This document shows, one piece after another, positions 31,168 through 41,993 of a stretch of DNA of 64,000 bases (its first letter is position 1; each line of letters opens with the position of its first letter). The stretch is taken from contig OY855906.1 in NCBI GenBank assembly GCA_963693305.1, forward strand, positions 24,523,789 to 24,587,788, written 5' to 3'. A program made the translations under genes and the position numbers. The notes under the pieces were generated by a model. It saw nothing but the letters and a program-made list of their open reading frames with translations, was not told where the DNA came from and did no database searches. Source of the stretch: Meandrina meandrites (Eukaryota > Cnidaria > Anthozoa > Scleractinia > Meandrinidae).

Positions 31168-33786
31168 ATGTCGAATAATCTACTGACGCCGGACGGGCTA
31201 ATAAATGCCCCTGGCCCAAACAATGCCAGCGAAAGAAGTGATAAAATGGAAACAGAAAGTGCCAACGAGGACAAGCTTCTCGGTCAGTCCGAGGAAGATG
31301 AAATCCCTTCCCACCAACCGCCCAAAATCAAGCAGCCTAAAGCCCAGCATCACGGCCGATGGAAAGCACCCGCCAACAGATCCGCCAACAGATCCACCAA
31401 CGACCAGAGGAACGGGAACACGAGGAAACGCCACCGTAGTCAACCCGCAGAAGACAAAATCAGCCAAGCAGAGCAGGCGATTACAGCCCTGAAGAGGCAT
31501 ACGGAGCGAGGAACTTGCCCAGAAACCCTACAATATAGGGCGAGGGCCAGAATTCGAGCGGACAATGACTTCAAAACAGACATTAAAAGAATTAGAAAGA
31601 ACGCAGAGCAAGAAGTCCTCAAGGCACTAACACGATTTCACTACCGAGAAATCGAACGCTTTAGGGTCGAGAATAAGAAATCAAAGCGACCGAGAATTAG
31701 CGAAACACTTAACACTTCTATTAAGAATTGTACGCCTACCGAATCAGCGCGCTCGGCGCCAGCTGAAAACAATGATGTAACGGTTGAGCACGTAAAACAG
31801 ATTGCTGTTAACATCCAGGCAAATATTGCTCAGTTCAGCAAAATGATGGAAAAACTAGGAGATATTGAGAATAAACAAGCTGAAAAGTACAAACGTGTAT
31901 TCTCTGACTCCCACCACAACAATAAGGCCAAAGATAAAAGATCTAAAACAAACCTTGCAAATAAAAAGCGCAAACAGCGCAAAAAGATCCAACGACAAAA
32001 ACGATCAAACATCAAAATAGAGGCAAACAAAAAACATATCAAAAATCTCTCAAACAAAGAACTTGCAAATGACTAGATTAATTTACTGGCAAAAGGGCTC
32101 AAATTTATCCCAACACCCGTTACAAAACAAACACAAATAAGACAACAACTCTTGCGTGACTTTGATCAGTTTGCAAGAAGAATGCGCCTAATGTACATAT
32201 TTCACGGGGAAAACAACGAACCTCATCCCTTCCATGTAAAATCTGCATGGCAACCGCCAATACAACAATCAGTTGCCCTTGAAAGCTACCTTGAAGAGGT
32301 TAAGATTCAACTCGGAGATTTACAACTCACAAAGCCATAAAATAATCTGCCACCGGCCGAACGCGAGGCTCTCAAAGCCTTGAAGCGTGACAACGAGATA
32401 AGTCTGAAAAAGGCCGACAAAGGAACAACAACTGTAGTCATGAACATGCAAGACAAAATAAACGAAGGCCAGATCCAACTAGATAACAAAGACCACTACA
32501 GGCCTCTTGCGACACCCATGGTGGTTGACACAAATTACAGAGTTCAACAACTTATTAACGATCTCTACCAGGGAAATCACATAGATGAAATGACTAAAAA
32601 ATGGCTTTGTCAAACACCAAACCCGCCTCGAATTCCAGAATTCTACACCCTTACAAAGATACATAAACCGACCCCGGTCGGAAGACCAATAATATCAGGG
32701 TGTGATGGCCCTACAGAAAAGTTATCATCATTTGTTGACAAACTACTTCAGCCTATAGCACAACAACAGAAGTCATATCTCAAAGACACTACCGACTTCA
32801 TTAACTTCATAGAAAAAACGAAAGTCCCAGCGGACGCTATACTTGTTTCAATGGACGTAACTAGCCTCTACACAAATATACCACAAGAAGAGGGGATTCA
32901 AACAGTATGCAATGCATACGAAAAATTCTACATTAACAAACCTCCTATCCCTACACGACTACTTGACAAAGCGCTAAGGCTAATTCTACAAGAAAACTCA
33001 TTCCAGTTTGCTGGAAAAAACTACCTACAAACACATGGCACGGCCATGGGTACAAAAATGGCAGTCGCTTTTGCGAACATCTTCATGAGTAAGGTAGAAT
33101 CAGAAATCCTAAGCCAAAGCGCATTAAAACCGCTAGTTTGGAAACGCTATATAGACGACATATTCTCACTCTGGACTATAGCCAGAGAGAACATAATACA
33201 GTTCATTGAACAAGCGAACAATCACCACCCCACGATCAAATTTACGGCTGAAATTTCTTGCACAGAAATACAATTCCTGGACACCAACATCTATAAAGGC
33301 AAAAGGTTCGAAAAAGACGCAGTTCTTGACGTAAGAACTCATTTTAAGCCTACTGAGACGTTCCAATATACACACTTCAGCTCGTCTCACCCACCGGGAG
33401 TTAAAAAAGGCTTCATCAAAGGAGAGGCTTTAAGACTTCTCAGAACAAACTCTTGTAAAGAAATATTTCAAGAGAAAATTAAAAACTTCAAATCACATTT
33501 GCTAGATAGAGGTTACCCGGAAAATCTCATTCAAACGACTCTATCACAAGTGAATTTTGAAGACAGGAAGCTAGCTCTCCAACCGAAAGAAAAGGAAAAC
33601 AAACGAATCTTGCCTTTTGTCACACAATACCAACCAGCAGTGCCTAACCTAAAACAAATACTGATGAAACACTGGCATTTAATAGAACAACAACCATTGC
33701 TGAGGGAAATTTACAAAGATCCGCCCCTCATTTCGTACAAAAGAGGGCGATCGCTCAACGATATACTCGTACGTGCCAAACTATGA
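31168..33786 (+). pseudogene. Penelope-like polyprotein, two in-frame stops
   Basis: One frame of 873 codons including the final stop, broken by TAG at about 32074 and TAA at 32338. Residues 1-302 form a very basic, Lys/Arg-rich N-terminal region with a helical segment, the likely nucleic-acid-binding part. It leads across the TAG into LLAKGLKFIPTP, a motif common near the start of Penelope RT proteins. Copy 2 has Lys where the TAA lies. The reverse transcriptase follows with YIDDIF and ends RGRSLNDILVRAKL. No endonuclease domain is present at either end. Confidence 0.88.
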
Positions 33787-33844
33787 AAGAGGCTAAAACA
33801 CGCGCTAGGGAGTCGCGCAGGCCTGTCAACCCTATTTTACACTG

Positions 33845-34600
33845 TTTCTTACATGTAAGTTTGTGAACGCTCACTATGATCGAATTAAAGTTTTACGGAA
33901 GATCAGGGAATCAATGACATTTGCAGGAAATGTGTTATCTTTCGGGAAACGTTCATCGTTGATTATGCAAATATCGGCTTCTTCCCACGAGTTGTTTACT
34001 TTGTTGTTCAGCTAGAAGTTTTGTTTCTTTTGCAGATAAGGATAATTAATTATATCCCACTGTAACGTTTTTCGGTCAGTTTGAAATTGGACGCTCAGAT
34101 CGCTTGGTCGGCGATCAGTGTTAATATTTGCGGCTTACATGTAAATATTGAAAAGTTACGAAATGAAGCACGTGCATTATGTCCCGCCGTCCCAGACATG
34201 TGTATGCGGGGAAACAACTCGACGATCAAAACATTGATTTGGCTTCTTATATATCCGATCTGTGTGGCAAAGTTGAAAGAAATAATAAATATCCAGACAT
34301 TTGCCGTGTACTAATACCTTTCAAGTATACATAAGTGAATTTTAAACAACGTTCTCAGTCGCTGACACAGCACATTCCGACAGAAGTGTGACCTTGGCGC
34401 ATTGAGTTGTCTCACGTTGTCACGATTGTTATTTAACTTTTTATCCACGCTTCTGCTGTTTTGCCCTTCGATGTTTATTTTCTTTAAAAAACAGGAATGC
34501 ACCAAGGAAATTCGAAAGATTTTGGCTTCATAAACAGCCGGTGGTGTTACATTCTCGGCGGCGACTGCAAATGTAAATAGATCTAAATAGAGCGGAAACA
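33845..34600. other. Right non-coding interior of element B
   Basis: Sequence of the GTGACC element after the Penelope array. No frame, RNA or repeat is supported. Confidence 0.5.
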
Positions 34601-34609
34601 GAGCGCCGT

Positions 34610-34970
34610 TGCCGTGTATGAACTGGTTCATGTAGGAGTCTTTCGACGTCTGCCGTTCAAAAATTTCCTTTAGCCATTCATCCATTCGACCCTATCCGTT
34701 CGAAAATTTTCTTCAGCCGTTCAACCTTATCCGTTCGAAAATTTTCTTCATTCGTTCAGCCGTTCGAAAATTTTCTTCAACCGTTCAGCCGTTCGACCTC
34801 ATCCGTTCGAAAATTTTCTTCATCCGTTCAGCCGTTCGACCTCATCCATTCGAAACTTTTCTGCATCCGTTCAGCTGTTCACTTTATCCGTTTCGAACGG
34901 CTTGCCTACCCATTTCTCATCCGTTCGCTTGCCGTGCGTTTGGCCATTCGAACGGATACCGTTAGGCACG
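34610..34970. repeat. Right CCGTTCG subterminal array
   Basis: Imperfect units of about 38-40 bp, each ATCCGTTCGAAAATTTTCTT followed by CAGCCGTTCGACCT, mirror the left array and lead to the right terminal inverted repeat. Confidence 0.8.
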
Positions 34971-35004
34971 TTTTCGCGTGAAAGGTCACATTTAATAACA
35001 GCCT

Positions 35005-35402
35005 CCTCGAAAGAAAAGATGAATGTTTATTCGTCTGTCTCACGATGAAATCGCTTTGAGTTGTTGATCGCGACGTTTCAACTGCAATACTGCTAGTCTT
35101 CATCAGGCGATGAGGTCGATTGTTTACATGTCGCCATTTGGAGCATGTTGGTTCACTGCTATTGGAGCATTTCAATCCTCATTATTATTCCAACTGTTAG
35201 TTGTTGTTCCCTCATAGGTCTGCTTTGTTGTTGATCGGCTGTTGTGCTTTTTGATCGTAGGTATCCAAGCTTCAGGAATTTCGATTCCACTGTCTCTATT
35301 GATGTTGTTTGAATTAAGTCTTATATGGGCAGCCTCCTTGACCCTACGTGTGTACCAGTGAGGGTCACAATCAGTAAACTTGATTTCGTTACACCTACAC
35401 AA
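35005..35402 (-). pseudogene. 3' fragment of an endonuclease-type Penelope element
   Basis: On the minus strand the frame ending at 35172 reads DPHWYTRRVKEAAHIRL and NRDSGIEIPEAWIPTIKKHN. I recognise this as the end of the GIY-YIG endonuclease of Poseidon-like Penelope proteins. Only the last 75 or so codons remain. Downstream (minus sense) come about 170 bp of 3' region with a hammerhead ribozyme, then the junction with LINE B near 35010. This is a different family from the array at 27688-33844, which lacks an endonuclease. Confidence 0.75.
35067..35111 (-). ncRNA. Hammerhead ribozyme, antisense, in the Penelope fragment
   Basis: Read on the minus strand: stem I ATCGC/GCGAT, core CTGATGA, stem II GACT-A-GCA with GTAT loop and TGC-AGTT, core GAAA, then CGTC with cleavage after C (position 35072). 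Stem III is only ACGT, self-complementary, so activity would need a dimer. It lies about 60 nt past the endonuclease stop, in the sense direction of that element. Confidence 0.72.
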
Positions 35403-35429
35403 ATTGCCGACCTTTTAAACTTTGTGTTA

Positions 35430-35675
35430 AGATCCACGTATTTCCCATACAATGGATCGAGTTACGAACAGAAATCAAAACGTATCATGGAATATTGTAA
35501 AGAAAGAAAATCTCTTGAAGAAGAAGATAGAAAGCAGTTAATACGAGACTGTGTGACCTGCTTGAAAGCTGAGTGTTCAAATCAGCCAGCCAGTTTATTT
35601 GTGCCAAAGTGCCAGTATTAAAGGACGTAAAACCACCACAGTGGCCAGAAGATGAGGAGTCCATTATGCTGTAAG
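35430..35675 (+). other. Possible exon of an unrecognised gene
   Basis: A plus-strand frame reading MEYCKERKSLEEEDRKQLIR then DCVTCLKAECSNQP, followed (after a frame change near 35620) by PPQWPEDEESIML and a GTAAGT donor. It may be the first of several exons continued at 36520, 42149 and 42703. I do not recognise the protein; charge and splice sites are the only support. Confidence 0.35.
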
Positions 35676-36278
35676 TGAACTTACTTCTCCTGTCAGGGAA
35701 TAAAATAACAAAGGGATAAATAATTAAATCTATTGTTCAAGCCCGATCGCATTATGGCAGGCCAATTAGGCCTCCCAAGAGACTTTAAAAAGCACTCGGG
35801 TGCTAGAACATTTCTGATTAATATTCTGTTCTTTTGTTTGTTGTTATGTTTGTGCATGTACTTTTCGTTTTTCTCGCGTTGTTTAGTCAGTTGTTTTTTA
35901 TGTTACCTCGGATCGGAAAATAGGAGTTTTCGAAGATTAAAGGTTGAATGTATCTCGAGTCGTCTGTCGTGTTTTCCTTACAATGGAGTCATTATGGGCC
36001 CGTACATCTATAACCACAGCCTTGGTCAGTTCGTGCCCTGATAAGGGTCAGTTTCTTTGTTTCCTCAAAATTGATGTTTCTGGGGTAGAAGTAGTTTAAC
36101 ACTTAGAAAATTAAGTGTTACCCATTAAAGAAACCAAGCATATATTAGTCTAGTGAGAATTGTAGGTACAGTGTAGTACAATATCACTGTTGCCACTGAG
36201 AAAGTAACTTTCAGTTATATAATTTATGAAACATACTGTACTTTTCCTTGCAGATGTTGTGATTTCAATAATATTTAT
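35676..36278. other. Probable intron sequence
   Basis: AT-rich sequence between two possible exons. A hydrophobic open frame at 35733-36041 has no further support. Confidence 0.35.
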
Positions 36279-36398
36279 CTTTGGTTTAAAATTTTTAAAA
36301 CCAGTTCAATTTTCATTTTCCTTTGTTGCAGTTCATGATAATGAATAGAAGACAATAGGAAATAAAAATCCAATACTTTGATCAATTTTAAACCAAAG
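36279..36398. repeat. Small foldback element
   Basis: CTTTGGTTTAAAATT at 36279 and its exact complement ending at 36398 bound 120 bp of AT-rich sequence. A short MITE is likely; the target duplication is unclear. Confidence 0.5.
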
Positions 36399-36519
36399 CT
36401 AAATCACCACAGCATACATGCAACAATTGCCAAGTGCCTTTCTGCTGTATGACCTGTAAATGTTCATGTACCTTTCAACTGTGTGGTTGATTCAGATTGA
36501 TTTTATGTTGCTTCCCTTC

Positions 36520-36715
36520 CAATAAGGCTTCTGTGGAGTATCTACTCAAGAAAAGATACACAAATCTTAAAATCAGGAAATCAAAAAACCCTGGAAAAGC
36601 TGTTAACAACCCAGTTCTTGACACTGCACAAGATGCTAACAACCTACATGAAGAACTCACCAACGAGTTACAGAATGGACAAAAAAAAAACAGGTCAATT
36701 GGGCAGCTGTGACGA
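36520..36715 (+). other. Possible exon of the same unrecognised gene
   Basis: Reads ASVEYLLKKRYTNLKIRKSK and DTAQDANNLHEELTNELQNG, a charged helical stretch that ends in a poly-A/Lys run and a stop near 36712. It lies in the presumed gene spanning 35430-42850. Confidence 0.35.
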
Positions 36716-37657
36716 GTTTACAGAAGTTGTCATTTTCGGCAAGGAAAGATGAGATACAAGCAATGAATGGCACAAACGTGGTAGACCATACACTTCATAG
36801 GGTGGTATGCCAGGTTGCACAAAAAATCAGTTGAAGGGCACTTTATAGCTTCCCACAGGCCTAAAGGGATCAGACAATAACTGCAGGCCTGGGTCACAAC
36901 TATGGTGTGAGAAAAAATGTTCTTCCCTGAAGAGTTAAGGTATAAAAAAAAGAAGAATCTATGTAAACCGAGATGTCAAAGTGCATGTACCTTAGAATGC
37001 TTATGCCCTCAGCCCTTCACTAAGATACCCATGCAAAACCTTAACAATTTCCTCTTTGCTTATATTGGCAGCTGTGGAGTGAGTTGGAATTTCGGAAGAG
37101 CTAACGGAAGAGAATGTGCAGGTTGAGAAGTTTTTTTAGGCGCTGGCTAAATATTTAAAAATGCTTTGTTGGTGAAGAGAGTGATGAAGCTAATAGGTAA
37201 CATAAAAATGTTGTTCATAGGGAACTTAATTAACACAAGCTGCGCCCCCTGAATAATAGCCTTGGTGGGAGCAGTGACCCAAGGCTTCAAAGTCCTTTGA
37301 TCTTTAAGAGGAGATCGCTTTTCTGCTTGCTGGCTAATGCATCTTTTGACAACATGAAATCTCTAAATTTAAGTGCAGGAAAAGGTTACAATACAAGGTT
37401 ACAGTACACAATGAAGAGGTAATGTTTGTGGTTGGTGGAATGATTGTTCCATTAAGTTGCCTGAGTTGCCCATTTCACGCTGGGGTTCAGTGTTGAACGT
37501 GGCACCTTTATGGACCAAAATCTACCAACCACAACCCAGAAACTTTACTTTTTGACCTTTAAGTGTTACGCCTGTGGCAAGCTGAGTTTGTAGGTGAAGA
37601 GAAAATAAACAACAGTTGATGGTTGAGTTTGAAACTTTAAAGTTATGATATTAAAAA
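36716..37657. other. Non-coding, probable intron
   Basis: No gene or repeat boundary could be supported up to the Gypsy insertion. Confidence 0.4.
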
Positions 37658-37662
37658 GTAGT

Positions 37663-37786
37663 TGTTATGTGACTAGCGCATGTTTGTTATAATATGTCAT
37701 ATCCATAACGTATTCTTATCATATCTTATAATCTTGTGTACACACCGAGAGTTGTTCAGGTGAATAAACGAGCTTAGAACATAACA
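37663..37786 (+). repeat. Gypsy 5' LTR
   Basis: 124 bp, TGTT...AACA ends, with AATAAA near its 3' end (37762 region). It is short for a Gypsy LTR. Confidence 0.92.
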
Positions 37787-37832
37787 TGGTGGCAGCGTGA
37801 AGCAAACCTCAAACCTTCAAACCGTTTGACGT

Positions 37833-38600
37833 GTGCAGGCGAATCTTGAAACCGTTCAGAAGATACCTCTGCCAACTGCCTCAGGAGAGCAGAATGGAGA
37901 ACAGATTCAACCGCTCATTGTACAGGGAATACAGCCATCGATAGGTCTAAAGAACAAAGCAAGAACAATAGGAAAGTTTACAAACAACAATGGGAGAACT
38001 ACAGCATTGTGGCCCAACTAGCAAAGCAAACCAAAGAGTACAGAGTGGCACTTTCTCTACTCAATAGGACCGACAGTGGTCAAGATATACAATAGCTTTG
38101 ATCTGAGCGAAGAAGACTGGAAAAAGCTATCTGAAATCATCAAGGGTTTCGACAACTTCCCAATTGGCAAGACTAATGAGACTTATGAACAGTATGTGTT
38201 TAACAGCCATGACCAGAGAGAAGGCGAATCTATTGATGCTTATGTGGGAGAATTGAGAACACTTGCACAATAATGCAGTATTTGCACATCTAAATGACAC
38301 CCTGATACGCGATCGCATTGTTCTTGGCATACGTGATGGTGGTACACGCAAACGGCTTTTGCGTCAGGGCAAGCTCACATTGGAGAAATGTATCGAAATC
38401 GTAAAGAGTGATGAAGTGTCCAACACTCAGCTGAAAAACATGGACCAACCCACAGAAGATGTCAATAAAGTAACGTTTCCTAAACCAAAGGAGACGGATC
38501 AGGAGAAGAAATATCCGAAATATCCAAAACAGCCTGATGGAAGAAGTCCAAACAGGAAACCTTTTGATGACAAGATGTCTGCAAGCAATAAGACGTGACT
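37833..38600 (+). pseudogene. Gypsy gag, broken
   Basis: Frames include capsid-like ETYEQYVFNSHDQREGESID with YVGELRTLA, and, after a shift near 38265, LNDTLIRDRIVLGIRDGGTR, both typical of Gypsy gag. At least one frameshift and several stops break it. The nucleocapsid zinc knuckle follows in another frame at about 38650. Confidence 0.75.
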
Positions 38601-39258
38601 TTTGTGGACGAAAACACAGCAGAGGAAGAGCCAACTGCGCCACTTGGGGACGTGTTTGTGGAGCCTGTGGCAAGAAGAACCACTTTGCATCCCAGTGTAA
38701 AGCAGGAGAAAAGGCACAGACTGTTGAATTCGAAGATGAGTCAAGCAAAGAATTCCTTTATTGTGTGACAACTTTGCCCGAAATGAAAGACTGTCAACAG
38801 CATCTCCGAACACGAGATCTACCCAGATGCTTATCAACGAAAAACCCATTAAGTTCCATATTGATTGTGGCGTGACAGTTAATGTACTGCCAAGCAAATA
38901 CGTCAACAAAGAAGACATAAAGCCAACCAAACGTGTGTTGCAGATGTGGAACAAAACTGAACTTAAACCAGAAGGAACTTGTCGCATGACCGTATGCAAC
39001 TCGGTCAAGTTCATTGTCGTCAAGGAAAACTTAACCCTGTTGCTAGGCGCAAAAGCAATCCACCACATGGGGCTGATAGAAGTTCATGAAGAAAATTCTA
39101 AGAAAGAAGCAGCGAAGATAGCACATTCAAAGGCACAAACAGCTGAAGAAATCATTGATGAATACAGCGACGTTTTTGAAGGCGATCTGGGGACACTGGA
39201 TGGAATACAGCACCTTGACATTGACCCTTCAGTGACTCCTAATATTGCTCCATCCTGA
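38601..39258 (+). pseudogene. Gypsy zinc knuckle and protease
   Basis: CGACGKKNHFASQC is a CCHC knuckle (C-x2-C-x4-H-x4-C) for RNA packaging. The aspartic protease region reads FHIDCGVTVNVLPSKY: the usual D-S/T-G triad is D-C-G here, an unusual substitution. It ends at a stop at 39256-39258, just before the RT. Confidence 0.75.
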
Positions 39259-40460
39259 CGAGTGCCATTTGCCATTAAACCAAAGCTCAAAACTGAGCTT
39301 GAGAGACTGACAGACATCGGAGTGCTGATGGCTGTTGATGAACCCACTGATTGGGTGAGTAACCTGATTGTTACGACAAAGGAATCGAGGGTTTTGAGAC
39401 TTTGTCTAGACCCACAACAACTGAATAGAGCACTAAAGAGAGAGAGAGAGATATCCCCTACCTGTGATAGATGATGTACTGCCGAGCCTCTCACAACCCA
39501 AAGTATTTACTAAAATAGACGCCAGGAATGGCTACTGGCATGTGCAGTTGGACGACCAATTGAGCAAGCTGGCCACCTTTGACACGCCCTAAGGCAGATA
39601 CCAGTGGAAACGACTTCCTTTTGGAATTAGTGTTGCCAGTGAAATTTTTCAAAAGAGGCTTAACCAGGCGCTTGATGGACTTGATGGCCTGCTCACAGTA
39701 CATGATGACATGGTCATTTATGGCATACGAGACACACAGGAAGAAGCGACCACTGACCACAATGGTAAGCTGCTAACGTTCTTACAGCGATGCAGAAAGA
39801 AGGGCATAAAGCTGAACAAGAAGCTGAAGCTACTTTGCAAAGAGATCCCCTACATGGGACACTTGGTAACGGCAGATGGTCTGAAACCTGACCCAGAGAA
39901 GATAGAAGCAGTATGCAACATGCCCAAACCCAATGATGTGAAAGCTGTGACGCGATTTTGTGGTTTCATGAACTACCTTGCAAAGTTTTTGCCTCGACTG
40001 GCAGACATATTGGAGCCGATACAGCAGTTGACACGCAAGGAAGTACCATGGCAATGGCAACATGAGCATGATGCAGCATTTGAGAAGGTCAAACAGCTCG
40101 TAACTCAGGCACCCTTGCTGAAGTACTACGATCCAGAAGAGGAGCTCACCGTCCAATGTGACGCAAGCGATAAGGGAAGCATTTGCAAGCCATGCCCTGA
40201 CAGACCCAGAAACTTGATATGCTCAGATAGAAAAGGAGATGTTGGCAGCAGTGTTTGTGCTTCAGAAGTTCGATCATAAGTTTATGGTCACCGAGTTACA
40301 GTCCAGAATGACCACAAACTGCTAGCTGCAATCTCCAACAAACCAATACGAAGCGCACCAAAGAGGCTACAGGGGATGCCGTTGAAGGTGCAGAAGTATG
40401 ACATTGTGATCGTCTACAAACCTGGCCTAGAGATGTACCTTGCTGACACCCTAAGCAGGA
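39259..40460 (+). pseudogene. Gypsy reverse transcriptase and RNase H, broken
   Basis: Motifs in several frames: RVPFAIKPKL, LRLCLDPQQLNRAL, FTKIDARNGYWHVQLD, RLPFGISVASEIFQK and the catalytic VHDDMVIYG, then GLKPDPEKIEAVCNMP with RFCGFMNYLAKFLP (thumb) and VQCDASDKG at the start of RNase H. Frameshifts lie near 39470, 39590, 39715 and 40180. Confidence 0.85.
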
Positions 40461-40699
40461 CATATCTTCCCACCACAGAGAATACCCGGGGAGAGTTCAA
40501 GCAAGTGAACGCCTTTAAACTTCTGCCAACGACAGATGAGAGACTGGAGGAGATGAGAAACAGCACCCGTGATGATGAAGTTCCACAGCAGTTAAAAGAA
40601 GTGATCCAGACCAGCTGGCCAGAGGTGAAGGACGAGCTTCCAGCAGTACTAACTCCTTACTTCATTTTCAGAGATCAGATGAGCGTCTATGACAGTCTT

Positions 40700-41246
40700 G
40701 TCTTCAAAGGAGAACGACTCCTTATCCCAAAGCAGATGTGGTCAACAATGAAGGAATGCCTGCACAGCTCACACATAGGCGTGAATGGTTGCTTGAGAAG
40801 AGCCAGGGAGGGTATGTACTCACCAGGCATGACAGCCGAACTAAAGGAATACATCTCACAACACGAGACCCGCAGCAAATACGACACAAAGAGTCATTAA
40901 TGAGGCATGAAATTACAGAACACCCATGGGAGAAGATTGGAACGGACCTCTACACCACTAATGGCCAGGACTACCTGATTGTCGTTGACTATTTTTCAAA
41001 TTTCTGGGAGATTGACCACCTTCCCAACACAAAGGCGAGCACTGTCATTAAGAAACTTAAGTGCCACTTTGCACGACAAGGAATCCCAGACATTATAGTG
41101 AGTGACAATGGCCTGCAGTTTGCCTGCGAGAAGTTTACAAATTTGGCCAATGAATGGGGCTTTGAACACCGACCGGGAAGTCCTGGACACCAGCAAACAA
41201 ATGGCAAAGCAGAAGCCACTGTTAAGGATGCAAAATGCCTTCTGTG
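40700..41246 (+). pseudogene. Gypsy integrase, broken
   Basis: The zinc-domain part (HSSHIGVNGCLRRAREGMYS) is followed after a frameshift by the catalytic core: Asp in GTDLYTT, Asp in VSDNGLQF and Glu in NGKAEATV. It stops at 41244-41246. The following 740 bp to the right LTR hold no intact frame. Confidence 0.8.
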
Positions 41247-41993
41247 AAAGGCCAAAGAAACCAAGGGAGACCTATACCTTGCAGTACTGGCACAAGAAAC
41301 ACCCCCACTGAAGCGATGGGAACCAGTCCTGCCCAATGATTGCTAGGGCGATGGTGTAAGACACAGCTACCAACAACTAAAGAGCTACTGAAGCCGCAGT
41401 CTGTACAAACAGAAGCAATCAAGAAGAACACCCAGGCATGACAAGCAAGACAAGCCAACTACTACAACAGAGGAACTCGAGACCTCCGCCCCCTAGAGGA
41501 GGGTGACCTAGTCAGAATGAGGCCATTTTGACTTGGAAAGAAAGTGTGGGAAATGCAACTGTGACCAAGCGACACGATCAAAGGTCCTATGAAGTCGAGG
41601 CTGAGAGTGGGACCTATCGTAGCAACAGAGTAGACCTGAAAGAACAGCCCACCCTTCAAGACCGTTGGGGCAGACGCCCTGTCCTACACCACCAATGACT
41701 CCGAACAAGGATAAGGTCCCAGCCAAAGTTAACAGGCTACCTGAGACATCTGAAGCAAACCAACAACTGAATGAACAGCAGACACCACCTGCTGCTGTCA
41801 CAATGTCCTCAAAGAGCCATCAGAAAACCTGCCTATCTTAAGGACTTTGTGCACTAGGACGCAAGAGACCTAGCACATTTTGATAGCAACTGGACTTGAC
41901 GAAAGATTAGGGGACATTGACTACATGATTTTAGAAATTGATTGAAATCCTGATCTTTTTAGAATTGTTTCTACTTTCCTAAACAAGGGGGGA

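Larger units (their letters stand above)
30681..33844 (+). mobile_element. Penelope-like copy 3 (longest, with 5' UTR and ribozyme)
   Basis: Begins at TGTTGATCAATACC directly after the tail of copy 2. It contains a 5' UTR of about 490 bp with a hairpin (31052-31084) and a hammerhead ribozyme (31097-31143), then one reading frame from ATG 31168 to 33786. Head-to-tail tandems with 5'-truncated upstream copies are the usual Penelope structure (pseudo-LTRs). The 3' tail matches copies 1 and 2. Confidence 0.9.
27098..34989. mobile_element. TIR element B (GTGACC ends, ATTT duplication)
   Basis: Its 31-bp ends start GTGACCTCTCACGCGAAAAC on the left and GTGACCTTTCACGCGAAAAC on the right, one mismatch in 31. 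They are flanked by ATTT at 27094-27097 and 34990-34993. It inserted in LINE B at the codons Trp-Lys-Phe-Asn-Asn. Subterminal arrays built on CCGTTCGAACGG follow each end. Without the Penelope array it is about 1.7 kb and codes nothing recognisable. Terminal bases and duplication length match element A at 1016-2321, so both probably belong to one superfamily. Confidence 0.9.
22033..35015 (+). mobile_element. L1/Tx1-type LINE B, fragmented by four insertions
   Basis: A LINE related to LINE A. The pieces are 22033-22407 and 23975-24944 (ORF1 and spacer), then 24945-25033, 25403-25965, 27008-27097 and about 34994-35015 (ORF2 endonuclease and linker). Four elements interrupt it: a piggyBac-type element, a SINE, a PIF/Harbinger-like MITE and the 7.9-kb GTGACC element. 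Removing each with one copy of its target duplication restores the reading frame across each junction. The reverse transcriptase is absent: homology stops in the linker, where antisense Penelope-like sequence begins. Confidence 0.88.

Noticed and set aside
35733..36041. Hydrophobic 102-codon frame
   Set aside because: T-rich DNA gives hydrophobic codons by chance; no start context, domain or partner.
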